NCBI GenBank assembly: GCA_014378845.1
Contig: JACMNB010000019.1
Span: forward strand, 35,358-99,357
From: Methylotenera sp.
GTDB lineage: Bacteria; Pseudomonadota; Gammaproteobacteria; Burkholderiales; Methylophilaceae
Reading direction: 5' to 3'
Length of the DNA: 64,000 nt
Shown here: in pieces, positions 25,777 through 34,068 of the stretch
Numbering within the stretch: the first letter of the stretch is position 1
Layout: each line of letters begins with the position of its first letter
Notes under the pieces: model-generated
What the model was told of the DNA's origin: nothing
Database searches by the model: none
The model's input: the letters and a program-made list of their open reading frames with translations, nothing else
Position numbers and translations under genes: made by a program

Positions 25777-26601
25777 TTGAATGTATTAAATGCAATTAAC
25801 GTTGAGAGGCAAACGCATACAGGCTTGCTTAGAGAGCATAATGAGGACGCGATTGCGAGTGATTTGTCTATCGGCTTATTGCTGTTAGCAGATGGCATGG
25901 GTGGTTACAAAGCGGGCGAGGTTGCCAGTGAAATTGCTGTACTGATGATTGCGGCAGAGCTGACAGAAGCGATGCAACATCCCTTTCCTTATAAGCCTTC
26001 GTCAGGTCAGTTGGTTGAGGCTAAAATGCTGATTGACGCGGTAAAAAAAACTAACGCTACCATCCATCAAATATCACAAAACGAGCCGCAATGTGCTGGC
26101 ATGGGCACGACATTAGTGGCGGCAATTTTTACCAGTAATCAATTGGTTGTAGGCCACATTGGCGATTCGCGGTTGTATCGTTTACGCGGCGAATCATTGC
26201 TGCAACTAACCGAAGATCATTCGTTTGTGCAAGAACAAATTAATGCGGGGTTAATCTCATTACAACAAGCAGAAGTTTCAACTAAAAAAAACTTGGTGAC
26301 TAGGGCTTTAGGGGTCGATGAGGCCGTAGAGCTTGAGTTGCAATTGTTTGATGTGCAAGTGGGCGACGTCTATTTAATGTGTTCAGACGGGCTGTCTGAC
26401 TTGGTTGCAGACGAGACAATCGCTCAAATATTGTTGCACGCTGATGATCATATGACGCTGGCTGCCAATATGCTGATTGACACGGCAAACAACAACGGCG
26501 GATTCGACAATGTATCTGTGATAATTGCGCAGGTAAATAAACCGTTTACGTCCAAAAAAAGTTGGATTGAGGGTTTATTTAAAAACAAAGTACAAACTTA
26601 A
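25777..26601 (+). CDS. PP2C-family protein phosphatase
   Basis: Metal-dependent Ser/Thr protein phosphatase, cytoplasmic and single-domain (274 residues). Motifs in order: GLLREHNEDAI, LLLADGMGGYKAGEVAS, GMGTTLVAA, GHIGDSRLYRLRGE, EDHSFVQEQI, MCSDGLSDLV and GGFDNVSVIIAQ, giving the full set of metal-binding Asp residues. The start must be TTG 25777, since TGA lies at 25768-25770 in frame and no ATG or GTG precedes the conserved region; GGGGA lies 10 bases upstream. An FHA protein and an HD-GYP protein follow, forming a signalling cluster without a visible kinase. Confidence 0.9.
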   Translation: MNVLNAINVERQTHTGLLREHNEDAIASDLSIGLLLLADGMGGYKAGEVASEIAVLMIAAELTEAMQHPFPYKPSSGQLVEAKMLIDAVKKTNATIHQISQNEPQCAGMGTTLVAAIFTSNQLVVGHIGDSRLYRLRGESLLQLTEDHSFVQEQINAGLISLQQAEVSTKKNLVTRALGVDEAVELELQLFDVQVGDVYLMCSDGLSDLVADETIAQILLHADDHMTLAANMLIDTANNNGGFDNVSVIIAQVNKPFTSKKSWIEGLFKNKVQT

Positions 26602-26704
26602 ACGCTAAAACCAAGCCGCGGGCGTTATTATTTTTTTAGCAAATATTTCGCTTAATTAAACTAAGCAACACGGCTACGGTATCAGTTAAATAACAAGGTA
26701 AATT

Positions 26705-27478
26705 ATGGCTAAGTTACATGTGTCACTTGATGGAAACTCGTTAGGCGAGTTTTCTCTAAATAAAGAACGCACCACCATTGGCCGTCGGCCGAGCAATGAC
26801 ATTCACATCGATAATTTGGTGGTTAGCGGCGATCACGCGGTTATTGTTACGATAGTTGGCGACTCATTTTTAGAAGACTTAAACAGCACCAATGGTACGA
26901 TTGTTAACAAAAAGTCGATCAAAAAACACGTGTTGCAGCACGACGATATAATAGCATTTGGCAAATATCAATTACGTTATGAGAATATTGCGCAGCAAAA
27001 AACCACTGTGCAACAACATGGTTTTGAAAATACTGCTGTAATGCGGCCATCTGTTGTGAAAGACTCTTTGCCAAGAGCGCAAGATAAAAATAAGCAGATT
27101 GAGTTTAAACAATCTGAGATTAAAACTGAAGGTAGTAGCGACAACAAAACCGTATTAACTTCGCAAAATAATCTAGCGGTGTCTGCCATTCCTTCAGCGC
27201 CAGTAAACGCTGTGCCAAAAGTGGCTCGTTTGCACATGCTAACAGGGTCTAATTCTGGCCATGAATTAGTGCTTAATAAAGCTTTAACTAGCTTTGGCGA
27301 GCCGGGCGTGCAAGTAGTGGTGATTACTAAGCGGCCCCATGGCTATTTTCTTTCGCATGTAGAAGGCGAAAAACGGCCTTTAGTTAATGGACAAAAAGCA
27401 GGCCCTCAAGCATATGCGCTGGTTGACCGCGATGTGATTGATATCATTGGGATGAAAATGGAATTTTATTTGTCATAA
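26705..27478 (+). CDS. Double FHA-domain protein
   Basis: A 257-residue cytoplasmic protein with an N-terminal forkhead-associated domain (residues 4-92; motifs TTIGRRPSNDIHI, VVSGDHAVIV, DLNSTNGTIVNKKSI). A Gln/Lys-rich linker of about 80 residues follows, then a second, more divergent FHA-like domain (about 175-257, with LNKALTSFGEPG and VNGQKAGPQAYALVDRDVI). FHA domains bind phosphothreonine peptides. Next to a PP2C phosphatase it is likely part of a Ser/Thr phosphorylation circuit. AAGGTAAATT precedes the ATG. Confidence 0.88.
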   Translation: MAKLHVSLDGNSLGEFSLNKERTTIGRRPSNDIHIDNLVVSGDHAVIVTIVGDSFLEDLNSTNGTIVNKKSIKKHVLQHDDIIAFGKYQLRYENIAQQKTTVQQHGFENTAVMRPSVVKDSLPRAQDKNKQIEFKQSEIKTEGSSDNKTVLTSQNNLAVSAIPSAPVNAVPKVARLHMLTGSNSGHELVLNKALTSFGEPGVQVVVITKRPHGYFLSHVEGEKRPLVNGQKAGPQAYALVDRDVIDIIGMKMEFYLS

Positions 27479-27552
27479 ATGCAATCATGCACTTATTTCC
27501 GTTATAGTGAATTAAAATAACAACGCAAACACACAGTTATACGATTTTGCCC

Positions 27553-29187
27553 ATGCTAATAAGTCCAAATAAATCTAACTTACTGAATCAGCTCGATCGA
27601 TTAAATTCGATTGGCGTTGCATTATCAGCAGAACACGACAACAATCGCCTGCTCGAAATTATTTTATTAGGCGCGATAGAGCTGACCAACGCTGATGGCG
27701 GTACGCTGTACTCGGTGACAGAGGAAGGCACTTTAAAGTTTGAAATTGTGCGTAATTTAAGCCTTAATATTGCCATGGGCGGCACGACAGGCAAGCCGAT
27801 TACCTTTGCACCGCTACCCATTTACTTGGCCGATGGTAACCCAAACACTAACATGGTGGCGGCTTACAGCGTTGTTAACGCAGTAACCGTTAATATTGCT
27901 GATGCGTATGTAGCCGAAGGTTTTGATTTTTCTGGCACGCACAAATTTGATGAAAAAATGGGTTATCACTCCAGCTCATTTTTAACCGTACCAATGAAAA
28001 ACTATGAAAATGAAATGATTGGGGTTTTGCAATTAATAAATGCAATTGACCCGGATAGCAAACAAATCACCATCTTTTCTGAATCACATCAACGCTTGGT
28101 AGAATCACTTGCCTCGCAGGCCGCAATGGCGCTGACCAATCATCAATTAATTCATGGGCTTAAGCACCTATTTGAGTCTTTTATTAAATTGATTGCCGAC
28201 GCAATTGATGAAAAATCACCCTACACAGGCGGCCATTGCCAGCGCGTGCCTGAGTTAACCATGATGTTAGCCGATGCCGCCATCAATACCGATATTGGCC
28301 CATTAAAAGATTTTAGCATGACCGAAAAAGAGGTATACGAGCTTAAAATTGCTGCTTGGTTGCACGATTGTGGCAAAGTGACGACGCCAGAATATGTAAT
28401 GGATAAATCGACCAAGTTAGAAACTATTTTTGATCGCATTCACCTGATTGATCACCGTTTTGATTTAATGGCTACCCAGCGCGAAAATACTTATTTGCGC
28501 AAAACTGTGCTGATGGATCGTAGCGGTGAAATGGTTAATATCAAGCAAATCAATCACGATATCACCGTAATTAAGAAACAATTAGACGATGACAAAAACT
28601 TTATTCGCAAAGTTAATTTTGGCAGCGAATCAATGCAACCTGCTGATTTAAATCGCATTAAAGAGATTGCTAAGTACGAATATTTAAACGATTCTGGCCA
28701 CACGGTTAAGTTTTTAAGTGAAAACGAAGTCTACAATCTGATGATTGAACGCGGTACCTTAACGCCAGAAGAGCGTATGGTGATTAACAATCATATCGTA
28801 GTCACCATTAACATGTTAGAAGCATTGCCTTACCCAAAAGATTTACGCCGCGTGCCAGAATACGCAGGCGGCCATCACGAGCGCATGGATGGTAAAGGCT
28901 ATCCAAAAGGTTTAACGCGCGATCAAATGTCGATTCCCGCGCGCATAATGGGTATAGCCGATATTTTTGAAGCGCTGACCTCTAAAGACCGGCCCTACAA
29001 AAAAGCCAAAACTTTATCTGAAACACTGACTATTTTAGGCAAGATGAAGTTAGATAACCATATTGACCCAGATATTTTTGATTTATTTATTCGTGAAAAA
29101 ATCTACCTAAAATATGCCGAAAAGTTTTTAGAGCCACAACAAGTGGATGAAATCGACGAAAAAAACATTCCTGGCTATCAAATTTAG
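27553..29187 (+). CDS. GAF and HD-GYP domain protein, putative cyclic-di-GMP phosphodiesterase
   Basis: A 544-residue signalling protein. A GAF domain fills about residues 15-195 (with NADGGTLYSVTEEGTL and SSSFLTVPMKNYENEMIGVL). The HD-GYP domain begins near DAIDEKSPYTGGHCQRVPEL, with AAWLHDCGKVTTPEYVMD carrying the HD pair and GGHHERMDGKGYPKGL the HHExxDGxGYP motif, followed by GIADIFEALTSKDRPYKKA. About 110 residues of unusual sequence separate the HD pair from the next conserved His segment, far more than in a compact HD-GYP domain. ATG 27553 is preferred over an upstream TTG. Confidence 0.9.
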   Translation: MLISPNKSNLLNQLDRLNSIGVALSAEHDNNRLLEIILLGAIELTNADGGTLYSVTEEGTLKFEIVRNLSLNIAMGGTTGKPITFAPLPIYLADGNPNTNMVAAYSVVNAVTVNIADAYVAEGFDFSGTHKFDEKMGYHSSSFLTVPMKNYENEMIGVLQLINAIDPDSKQITIFSESHQRLVESLASQAAMALTNHQLIHGLKHLFESFIKLIADAIDEKSPYTGGHCQRVPELTMMLADAAINTDIGPLKDFSMTEKEVYELKIAAWLHDCGKVTTPEYVMDKSTKLETIFDRIHLIDHRFDLMATQRENTYLRKTVLMDRSGEMVNIKQINHDITVIKKQLDDDKNFIRKVNFGSESMQPADLNRIKEIAKYEYLNDSGHTVKFLSENEVYNLMIERGTLTPEERMVINNHIVVTINMLEALPYPKDLRRVPEYAGGHHERMDGKGYPKGLTRDQMSIPARIMGIADIFEALTSKDRPYKKAKTLSETLTILGKMKLDNHIDPDIFDLFIREKIYLKYAEKFLEPQQVDEIDEKNIPGYQI

Positions 29188-29283
29188 CATTTAGTCTTAC
29201 GTTTTGATTGACTTGTTTGACAGCAGCAAAACCGTTTAGAAGCTCACAAAGTCTTTAAACATACCTTAACTCTTTAGAACTAG

Positions 29284-29556
29284 TTATTGCTCAAGAAATT
29301 TTTTAGTGCCTATGATAACGGCGCTTAAATCTTTATCCGTGACGCCGTGAAAAAACTCGCCACTTGGCATTAGACGAAGGTTTGGGCCAATCTCACAAAA
29401 TCCTAAACAGGGCGATTCTTCTATTGTAACGGGCATATTTTTTTCTGCCAACGCATACTTAAGTGCAGTTATCATCGCCTTGCTTCCACGCGCAGCGCAA
29501 GACGGATTATTAGGGTTGGCGCGAAAATTAGTGCAGACGAGTATTTTTTTTGTCAT
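29284..29556 (-). CDS. (2Fe-2S) ferredoxin-like, thioredoxin-fold protein
   Basis: A 90-residue protein resembling the thioredoxin-like [2Fe-2S] ferredoxin family (as in NuoE-like domains). The Cys pattern fits: Cys8 in ILVCTNFRANPNNPSC (with a second Cys at 20), and ESPCLGFCEIGPNLRLMP supplying the C-terminal CxxxC pair. The family's usual role is electron transfer; the partner here is unknown. It starts 13 bases before the lpxH stop when read on the minus strand and is probably co-transcribed with it. Confidence 0.8.
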   Translation of the reverse strand: MTKKILVCTNFRANPNNPSCAARGSKAMITALKYALAEKNMPVTIEESPCLGFCEIGPNLRLMPSGEFFHGVTDKDLSAVIIGTKKFLEQ

Positions 29557-29569
29557 TGCTTAAGCATTA

Positions 29570-30301
29570 TTAATCGTGCAGTTGGTGTGCAACACAGCCC
29601 GCCGCACTTAACGATAGATAACTACCTTGCTCGTACCAATCGCCCAGTACCCATCGCTCGCATTTGTTGCCATCTAATTCGTGAAGATGTTTTTGCGGGC
29701 GATGCGTATGCCCATGAATAAATAACGGCGGGTATGCATAATTGCGCAGTATTGCCGCAATAACAGCAGCATTCACATCCATAATCTGCATCGATTTAAT
29801 CGATTTTGCATGCTCGCTTTTAGTGCGCAACTCTTCAATATAAGCAATACGTTTGCTTAAAGGCTGGCTTAAAAATTGGGCCTGCCAAGCGGGGCTTCTT
29901 ACTTCATTGCGAAATTGTTGATAGGCAACATCATCCGTACAAAGTGCGTCACCATGGCTTAATAATACGCGTTTTCCATACAAAGTAACCAAAGTTGGAT
30001 CGGGCAATATAGTGACGCCAGTTGCATTTTCAAAACCATCACCAACTAAAAAATCGCGATTACCTTTTAAGAAAAAAACCTTAACGCCGCTTGCGCTAAG
30101 GTTTTTTAAAGCTTGAATAACAGTCTGATATTGCCCTGCGGCAATGGAATCATCACCCGCCCAATATTCAAATAAATCGCCCAATATGTATAACGCTTGC
30201 GCATGTGCAGCGGTATTTTCCAAAAATGCGTTGAATGCTTGAGTGATCTGCGGGCGAGAATCACATAAATGACAATCAGAAATAAATAAGCAATGTTCCA
30301 T
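29570..30301 (-). CDS. lpxH: UDP-2,3-diacylglucosamine diphosphatase LpxH
   Basis: Peripheral membrane metallophosphoesterase of lipid A synthesis, converting UDP-2,3-diacylglucosamine to lipid X and UMP. The calcineurin-like motifs are complete: FISDCHL, YILGDLFEYWAGDD, FLKGNRDFLVG, LLSHGDALCTDD and FIHGHTHRPQKH. The length of 243 residues from ATG 30301 matches E. coli LpxH (240); ATG 30313 is an alternative giving four extra residues. It lies between a cyclophilin gene and the ferredoxin-like gene on the same strand. Confidence 0.94.
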   Translation of the reverse strand: MEHCLFISDCHLCDSRPQITQAFNAFLENTAAHAQALYILGDLFEYWAGDDSIAAGQYQTVIQALKNLSASGVKVFFLKGNRDFLVGDGFENATGVTILPDPTLVTLYGKRVLLSHGDALCTDDVAYQQFRNEVRSPAWQAQFLSQPLSKRIAYIEELRTKSEHAKSIKSMQIMDVNAAVIAAILRNYAYPPLFIHGHTHRPQKHLHELDGNKCERWVLGDWYEQGSYLSLSAAGCVAHQLHD

Positions 30302-30331
30302 TTGGCGAAGCATGCTCAGGTGTAATCAAAT

Positions 30332-30823
30332 CTAACTAAGGCTGGCTTTTTCGATTATCACAGGTTCTGCAGGCACGTCTTGATGGCCTGCTTTGGTGGT
30401 AGTTTTAACCGCTCTAATTTTATCAACTACATCCATGCCAGCAATTACTTTACCAAACACACAATAGCCCCAGCCGCTGGCATTTTTGGCAGTGTGATTT
30501 AAAAAAGCGTTATCGCCAACGTTAATAAAAAACTGGCTGCTGGCTGAATCGGGTATAGAAGTCCGCGCCATAGCCACTGTGTATTTATCATTAGCCAAGC
30601 CATTATCGGCTTCATTTTTAATTTCGTCTTTGGTCGGTTTTTGTTTCATATTGGCATCAAAACCGCCGCCTTGTACCATAAAGCCATCAATGACGCGGTG
30701 AAAAATGACGCCGTCGTAAAATCCACTTTCTACATATTGTAGAAAGTTAGCAACAGTAATTGGCGCCTTTTCGGCGTTGAGTTCAAGCGTAATATCGCCG
30801 AAATTGGTAGTGAGTTTAACCAC
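30332..30823 (-). CDS. ppiB: Cytoplasmic cyclophilin-type peptidyl-prolyl isomerase
   Basis: Peptidyl-prolyl cis-trans isomerase of the PpiB type without a signal peptide. Motifs are GDITLELNAEKAPITVANFL, GVIFHRVIDGFMVQGGGFD, MARTSIPDSASSQFFINV and GWGYCVFGKVIAGMDVVDKI. GTG 30823 gives MVKLTTNFGD and 163 residues, matching E. coli PpiB (164, also starting MV). The open frame extends to TTG 30847 through a 12-bp tandem duplication that repeats GGATTT, so translation might start at more than one site. A periplasmic paralogue lies just upstream. Confidence 0.93.
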   Translation of the reverse strand: MVKLTTNFGDITLELNAEKAPITVANFLQYVESGFYDGVIFHRVIDGFMVQGGGFDANMKQKPTKDEIKNEADNGLANDKYTVAMARTSIPDSASSQFFINVGDNAFLNHTAKNASGWGYCVFGKVIAGMDVVDKIRAVKTTTKAGHQDVPAEPVIIEKASLS

Positions 30824-30827
30824 AGAC

Positions 30828-30857
30828 AAATCCAAAGTGAAATCCAAAGTAAAATCC
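30828..30857 (-). repeat. 12-bp tandem duplication at the ppiB ribosome-site region
   Basis: AAATCCAAAGTG (30828-30839) and AAATCCAAAGTA (30840-30851) are followed by a partial third unit AAATCC (to 30857). Read on the minus strand, each unit contains GGATTT, so the Shine-Dalgarno-like sequence is repeated in front of the GTG start. Confidence 0.65.
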
Positions 30858-30901
30858 TTAAATGTTTAAATATGAAAATTGATAAAGCGCTTGTTATTGT
30901 T

Positions 30902-31513
30902 TTATTTGTCTGATTGTTTACTATCGTCTTTTGCAACATCGCCAAGCAGTTTTGCGCTTTTAATAATGACAGGTTTTACAGGAACATCACTGTATCGTCC
31001 AACTGTATTGGTTTGGGTGACCCCAATTTTTTGTATGACGTCCATCCCACTGGTTACTTTGCCAAACACGCAGTAACCAATTTGGTCAGGATCAGGGCCA
31101 GTGTAGTCTAAAAATTGGTTATCAAATAAATTGACAAAAAATTGCGCGGTAGCAGAATCAGGGTCCGCCGTGCGTGCCATGGCAATGGTGCCGGTTTGAT
31201 TCAATAAACCATTACCAGCCTCGTTTACAACGGCTGCGCGGGTGTTTTTTTCGCTTAAATCGCGTTCAAAACCGCCGCCCTGAATCATGAAATGATTAAT
31301 CACCCGGTGAAAAATGGTGTTTTCATAGTAACCATCTTTAACGTATTGCAAAAAATTGGCCACCGTTTTGGGCGCTTTTTCTGGGTAAAGCTCTACCGTA
31401 AAGTTGCCTTGATTGGTCTGAAACTCTACGCTGGGCGCTGCTTCAGCGCTTACCGATGTGCTTAACGCAACGCTTAGGAGTAAACATGCCAAAAATAGGT
31501 TTTTAAATTGCAT
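30902..31513 (-). CDS. ppiA: Periplasmic cyclophilin-type peptidyl-prolyl isomerase
   Basis: Exported cyclophilin. Residues 1-24 form a signal peptide (FLACLLLSVALSTSVSAEA). The enzyme part has NFTVELYPEKAPKTVANFL, TIFHRVINHFMIQGGGFE, MARTADPDSATAQFFVNL and IGYCVFGKVTSGMDVIQKIG. ATG 31513 is preferred, since it begins the signal peptide; the frame continues seven codons further upstream into the preceding gene. It assists folding of proline-containing envelope proteins. It forms a tandem pair with ppiB and follows an L,D-transpeptidase gene with almost no gap. Confidence 0.92.
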   Translation of the reverse strand: MQFKNLFLACLLLSVALSTSVSAEAAPSVEFQTNQGNFTVELYPEKAPKTVANFLQYVKDGYYENTIFHRVINHFMIQGGGFERDLSEKNTRAAVVNEAGNGLLNQTGTIAMARTADPDSATAQFFVNLFDNQFLDYTGPDPDQIGYCVFGKVTSGMDVIQKIGVTQTNTVGRYSDVPVKPVIIKSAKLLGDVAKDDSKQSDK

Positions 31514-31517
31514 TAAG

Positions 31518-32789
31518 TTATCCAGCGCCTTCATAAATTATTTTCCATTGATCATTTTCAACTACCCAGTATTGACGCTTGCGCATTTTATTTTGTAATG
31601 TAGCGCTTTTAAAATCTTGCTCAAAATTAACCACCACCATTGTTTGCTCTAAACCTGGGTAGCCAATCATACTAATATCATCAACTTTAATGTCTATTTT
31701 TGATTTATTTGCTTGAATTTCACGTTTATATTCTGACCACTGACTATAGCCCCCATCACTGTAAAAAAACCTTTTAGAATAATGATCTAAGTATTTATCA
31801 GTGTTGAGCGAAGCCCAATCTTTGCGCCAGCTATCGATTGCCTTTTCTAAGGCTAATTTTTCTATATTTTGATTTTTAAGCGCTTCTTTGATGCCATTAT
31901 TTTCAAGCCACTCTAAGTTATTGACAATCACTACCGGCGTTTTACCAGTTTGTAAAATCGGTTGAAGCGCTTTTAAATCAGGATTGCTTAGTACCACACA
32001 ACCATCACTTGCGCGCGGAGGGCGACTGTACGTGTCTATAGGCGTGCCGTGCAGCCAAATACCCGATCCACTTTTATTTCTATATTGATCGAGTTCATTC
32101 GGATAATTAAGCGGATAAGCGGCGTCACCATAGATTGCATCTAGCGGTTGCGTGAGTTTTGTACCTGCAAAATAAACCCCCAGCGGCGTGCGTTTATCGC
32201 CTTGCACTTGTTTGCCTACACCATTTTTGCCAACGGTAACGTAGTAATCATCTACATATTGTAAAGAATCATCTATTTTTTTGTATAAGTAAAGTCTTGA
32301 GCTAGACGTATCAACCACTATTAAGTGTGTTTCAGCTTCACCTAATTTAACTAGCAAATTAGGTAGCTGTGCTGATTTTTTGTCAGATAAATAATATTCT
32401 ATTCGGGTGCGCGCTTCATCTTGCAAGCCTAGCACTTCATCTTTAACTGGCGAAAGCGAATTGATTTTGGCCGAATAGGAATCACCAAAGCCCGTTAACG
32501 CATGGGCTTGTGAAGTAAGCAAATCACCGCGAATTAAGTACGCTAGCTTAAAGTTTGGCGCGGTGCGAATAAGCTCGTTTACAGTTGCAAAAGCTTGTTT
32601 GGTTTTGCCCTCAGTAATTTCAAGCAAGCTTTTTACCAGCAAACTTTCGACTAAGTTGCGGCCCAATTTTTTGCTTAATAATTGGTCAGTCAAGCTGCCA
32701 TGATTAATAGCAGTTGCGTTCCAAGGCATTGCAATACAGGCAGCAACGATTGCATACTTGATGATTTTAAGTGGTTGAATCAATTGCAT
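31518..32789 (-). CDS. L,D-transpeptidase (YkuD family) with C-terminal NTF2-like domain
   Basis: A 423-residue exported protein. After a signal segment (IVAACIAMPWNATA) comes a helical region of about 100 residues, then a YkuD catalytic domain: ETHLIVVDTSSSRLYLYKK, GDKRTPLGVYF, IWLHGTPIDTYSRPPRASDG and the catalytic Cys in SDGCVVL. A C-terminal domain (about 315-423) looks like a SnoaL/NTF2-type fold. Such enzymes form 3-3 cross-links in peptidoglycan or attach proteins to it. The adjacent TPR gene ends in a similar C-terminal domain. Confidence 0.9.
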   Translation of the reverse strand: MQLIQPLKIIKYAIVAACIAMPWNATAINHGSLTDQLLSKKLGRNLVESLLVKSLLEITEGKTKQAFATVNELIRTAPNFKLAYLIRGDLLTSQAHALTGFGDSYSAKINSLSPVKDEVLGLQDEARTRIEYYLSDKKSAQLPNLLVKLGEAETHLIVVDTSSSRLYLYKKIDDSLQYVDDYYVTVGKNGVGKQVQGDKRTPLGVYFAGTKLTQPLDAIYGDAAYPLNYPNELDQYRNKSGSGIWLHGTPIDTYSRPPRASDGCVVLSNPDLKALQPILQTGKTPVVIVNNLEWLENNGIKEALKNQNIEKLALEKAIDSWRKDWASLNTDKYLDHYSKRFFYSDGGYSQWSEYKREIQANKSKIDIKVDDISMIGYPGLEQTMVVVNFEQDFKSATLQNKMRKRQYWVVENDQWKIIYEGAG

Positions 32790-32866
32790 TAATGTGTGTT
32801 CGTTCCTACTTTGTAGTTAGGCTTGGTATTAAACGAGTTTAACGTTTATCGGTACTGATGCGTTTA

Positions 32867-33910
32867 CTAATTGGATGCAATTTCTTGATCAATTAGCCAA
32901 ACGCCGCCCACTTTTTTCATCGCCAATGTTTTATCGGTACGAATCGGCTTGCCATCAGCGCGATAACTTTGTTTGAAGCTTACTTTTGCGTTATCTGCAC
33001 CTTCAAATGTAACCTTAGGATTGGCTACATCAACGCCGATGCTAGAAGGTCTGCTTATACGTTCGCGGCGGGTTTGCTCCCACGCTTTATGGCTTTCGCC
33101 TTTTGCTGGTCTAAAGCTATCAGCGTAGCTGTTAAAGTATTTATCTAAATCTTTGGCAGACCAAGCTTTTGCCCAGTTGTTGACCGCTTCTATAATGACT
33201 TTTTCATCGCCAGAGCCTGCATCGGCCATTGGTTTTTCTGCTTCTGCCATTTTTGTATCAGCCGCTCTAACCGTTTCTACTTTTTTGTCAACCGCGCGAA
33301 TCGGCATCGTTGCAGTTTTGCTTGGCTTGCTTGCGTCAGCAGTTTTAATGGTTTTGCTTGTGTCAACCGCTTTGCTGGCCATATTTGTTTTATTACCAAA
33401 CAAATCTTTAATCATGGCCAATTTGCTTTGCGCTCGTGAGTTGCCGCTATCTAATTGCAAGGCTTTGTCATAAGCCTCTGAAGCCATGCGGGCATAGATA
33501 TCGCCTAAGTTTTCGTGTGCAGTAGCATAACTTGGGTGCGTTTTTATGGCAGTTTCTAGCGCATTTTTAGCTTTGTCATACTGGCCAGCATCGGCATACA
33601 GCACCGCTAAATTGTTATAAGGTTCTGGTAGGTTAGGATATTTTTCAGTTAAATCCGTAAACGCCTTAATCGCTTCTTCACGTTTATTGCTTTCGGCTAA
33701 AATAATGCCTTTCATAAACATCGCTTGTGCATCTTTTGGGTTGGCTGCCAAATAGGTATTAATGCGCTCAAGTGCGGCGGCTTGTTGGCCATTATCGGCC
33801 ATTTGTGAAATGTCTTTTAGCTCGTCGGCAAATGCGTTGGCGCTGGCAAAAGTGATTGCAAATACCAGTTGAATAAGTCGTTTTGAAAGGGAATAATTGC
33901 GAATTGTCAT
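32867..33910 (-). CDS. Exported TPR protein with C-terminal NTF2-like domain
   Basis: A 347-residue protein with a signal peptide (LVFAITFASANAFAD), then at least three tetratricopeptide repeats (about residues 30-165, with AMFMKGIILAESNKREEAIK, NNLAVLYADAGQYDKAKNAL and ATAHENLGDIYARMASEAYD). A Lys/Ala/Thr-rich linker follows, and then a C-terminal SnoaL/NTF2-like domain (about 235-347, beginning VNNWAKAWSAKDLDKYFNSY). It is likely a periplasmic scaffold acting with the neighbouring L,D-transpeptidase, but this is inferred only from adjacency and the shared end domain. Confidence 0.82.
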   Translation of the reverse strand: MTIRNYSLSKRLIQLVFAITFASANAFADELKDISQMADNGQQAAALERINTYLAANPKDAQAMFMKGIILAESNKREEAIKAFTDLTEKYPNLPEPYNNLAVLYADAGQYDKAKNALETAIKTHPSYATAHENLGDIYARMASEAYDKALQLDSGNSRAQSKLAMIKDLFGNKTNMASKAVDTSKTIKTADASKPSKTATMPIRAVDKKVETVRAADTKMAEAEKPMADAGSGDEKVIIEAVNNWAKAWSAKDLDKYFNSYADSFRPAKGESHKAWEQTRRERISRPSSIGVDVANPKVTFEGADNAKVSFKQSYRADGKPIRTDKTLAMKKVGGVWLIDQEIASN

Positions 33911-34056
33911 TATGGTGTACTCAGGCGAATTAGTAAAACTCCTATTCTATCAATTGCCTAGCTAACCTCCAATAGCCCGCTCGGGATTCCTGCATAAATA
34001 TTCATTATTTTATGATTTTTCATGCTGTTTTCCCTTTTTTTACACGTTTTGCACTT

Positions 34057-34062
34057 TATAAT
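34057..34062 (+). promoter_or_regulatory. Candidate -10 element very close to the cysS start
   Basis: TATAAT at 34057-34062 is a perfect -10 hexamer. Its last base is 7 positions before the A of the cysS ATG (34069), which would place the transcript start at or next to the start codon. No good -35 hexamer is seen at 17 bases upstream and no Shine-Dalgarno sequence precedes the ATG. Confidence 0.4.
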
Positions 34063-34068
34063 TCGCAC

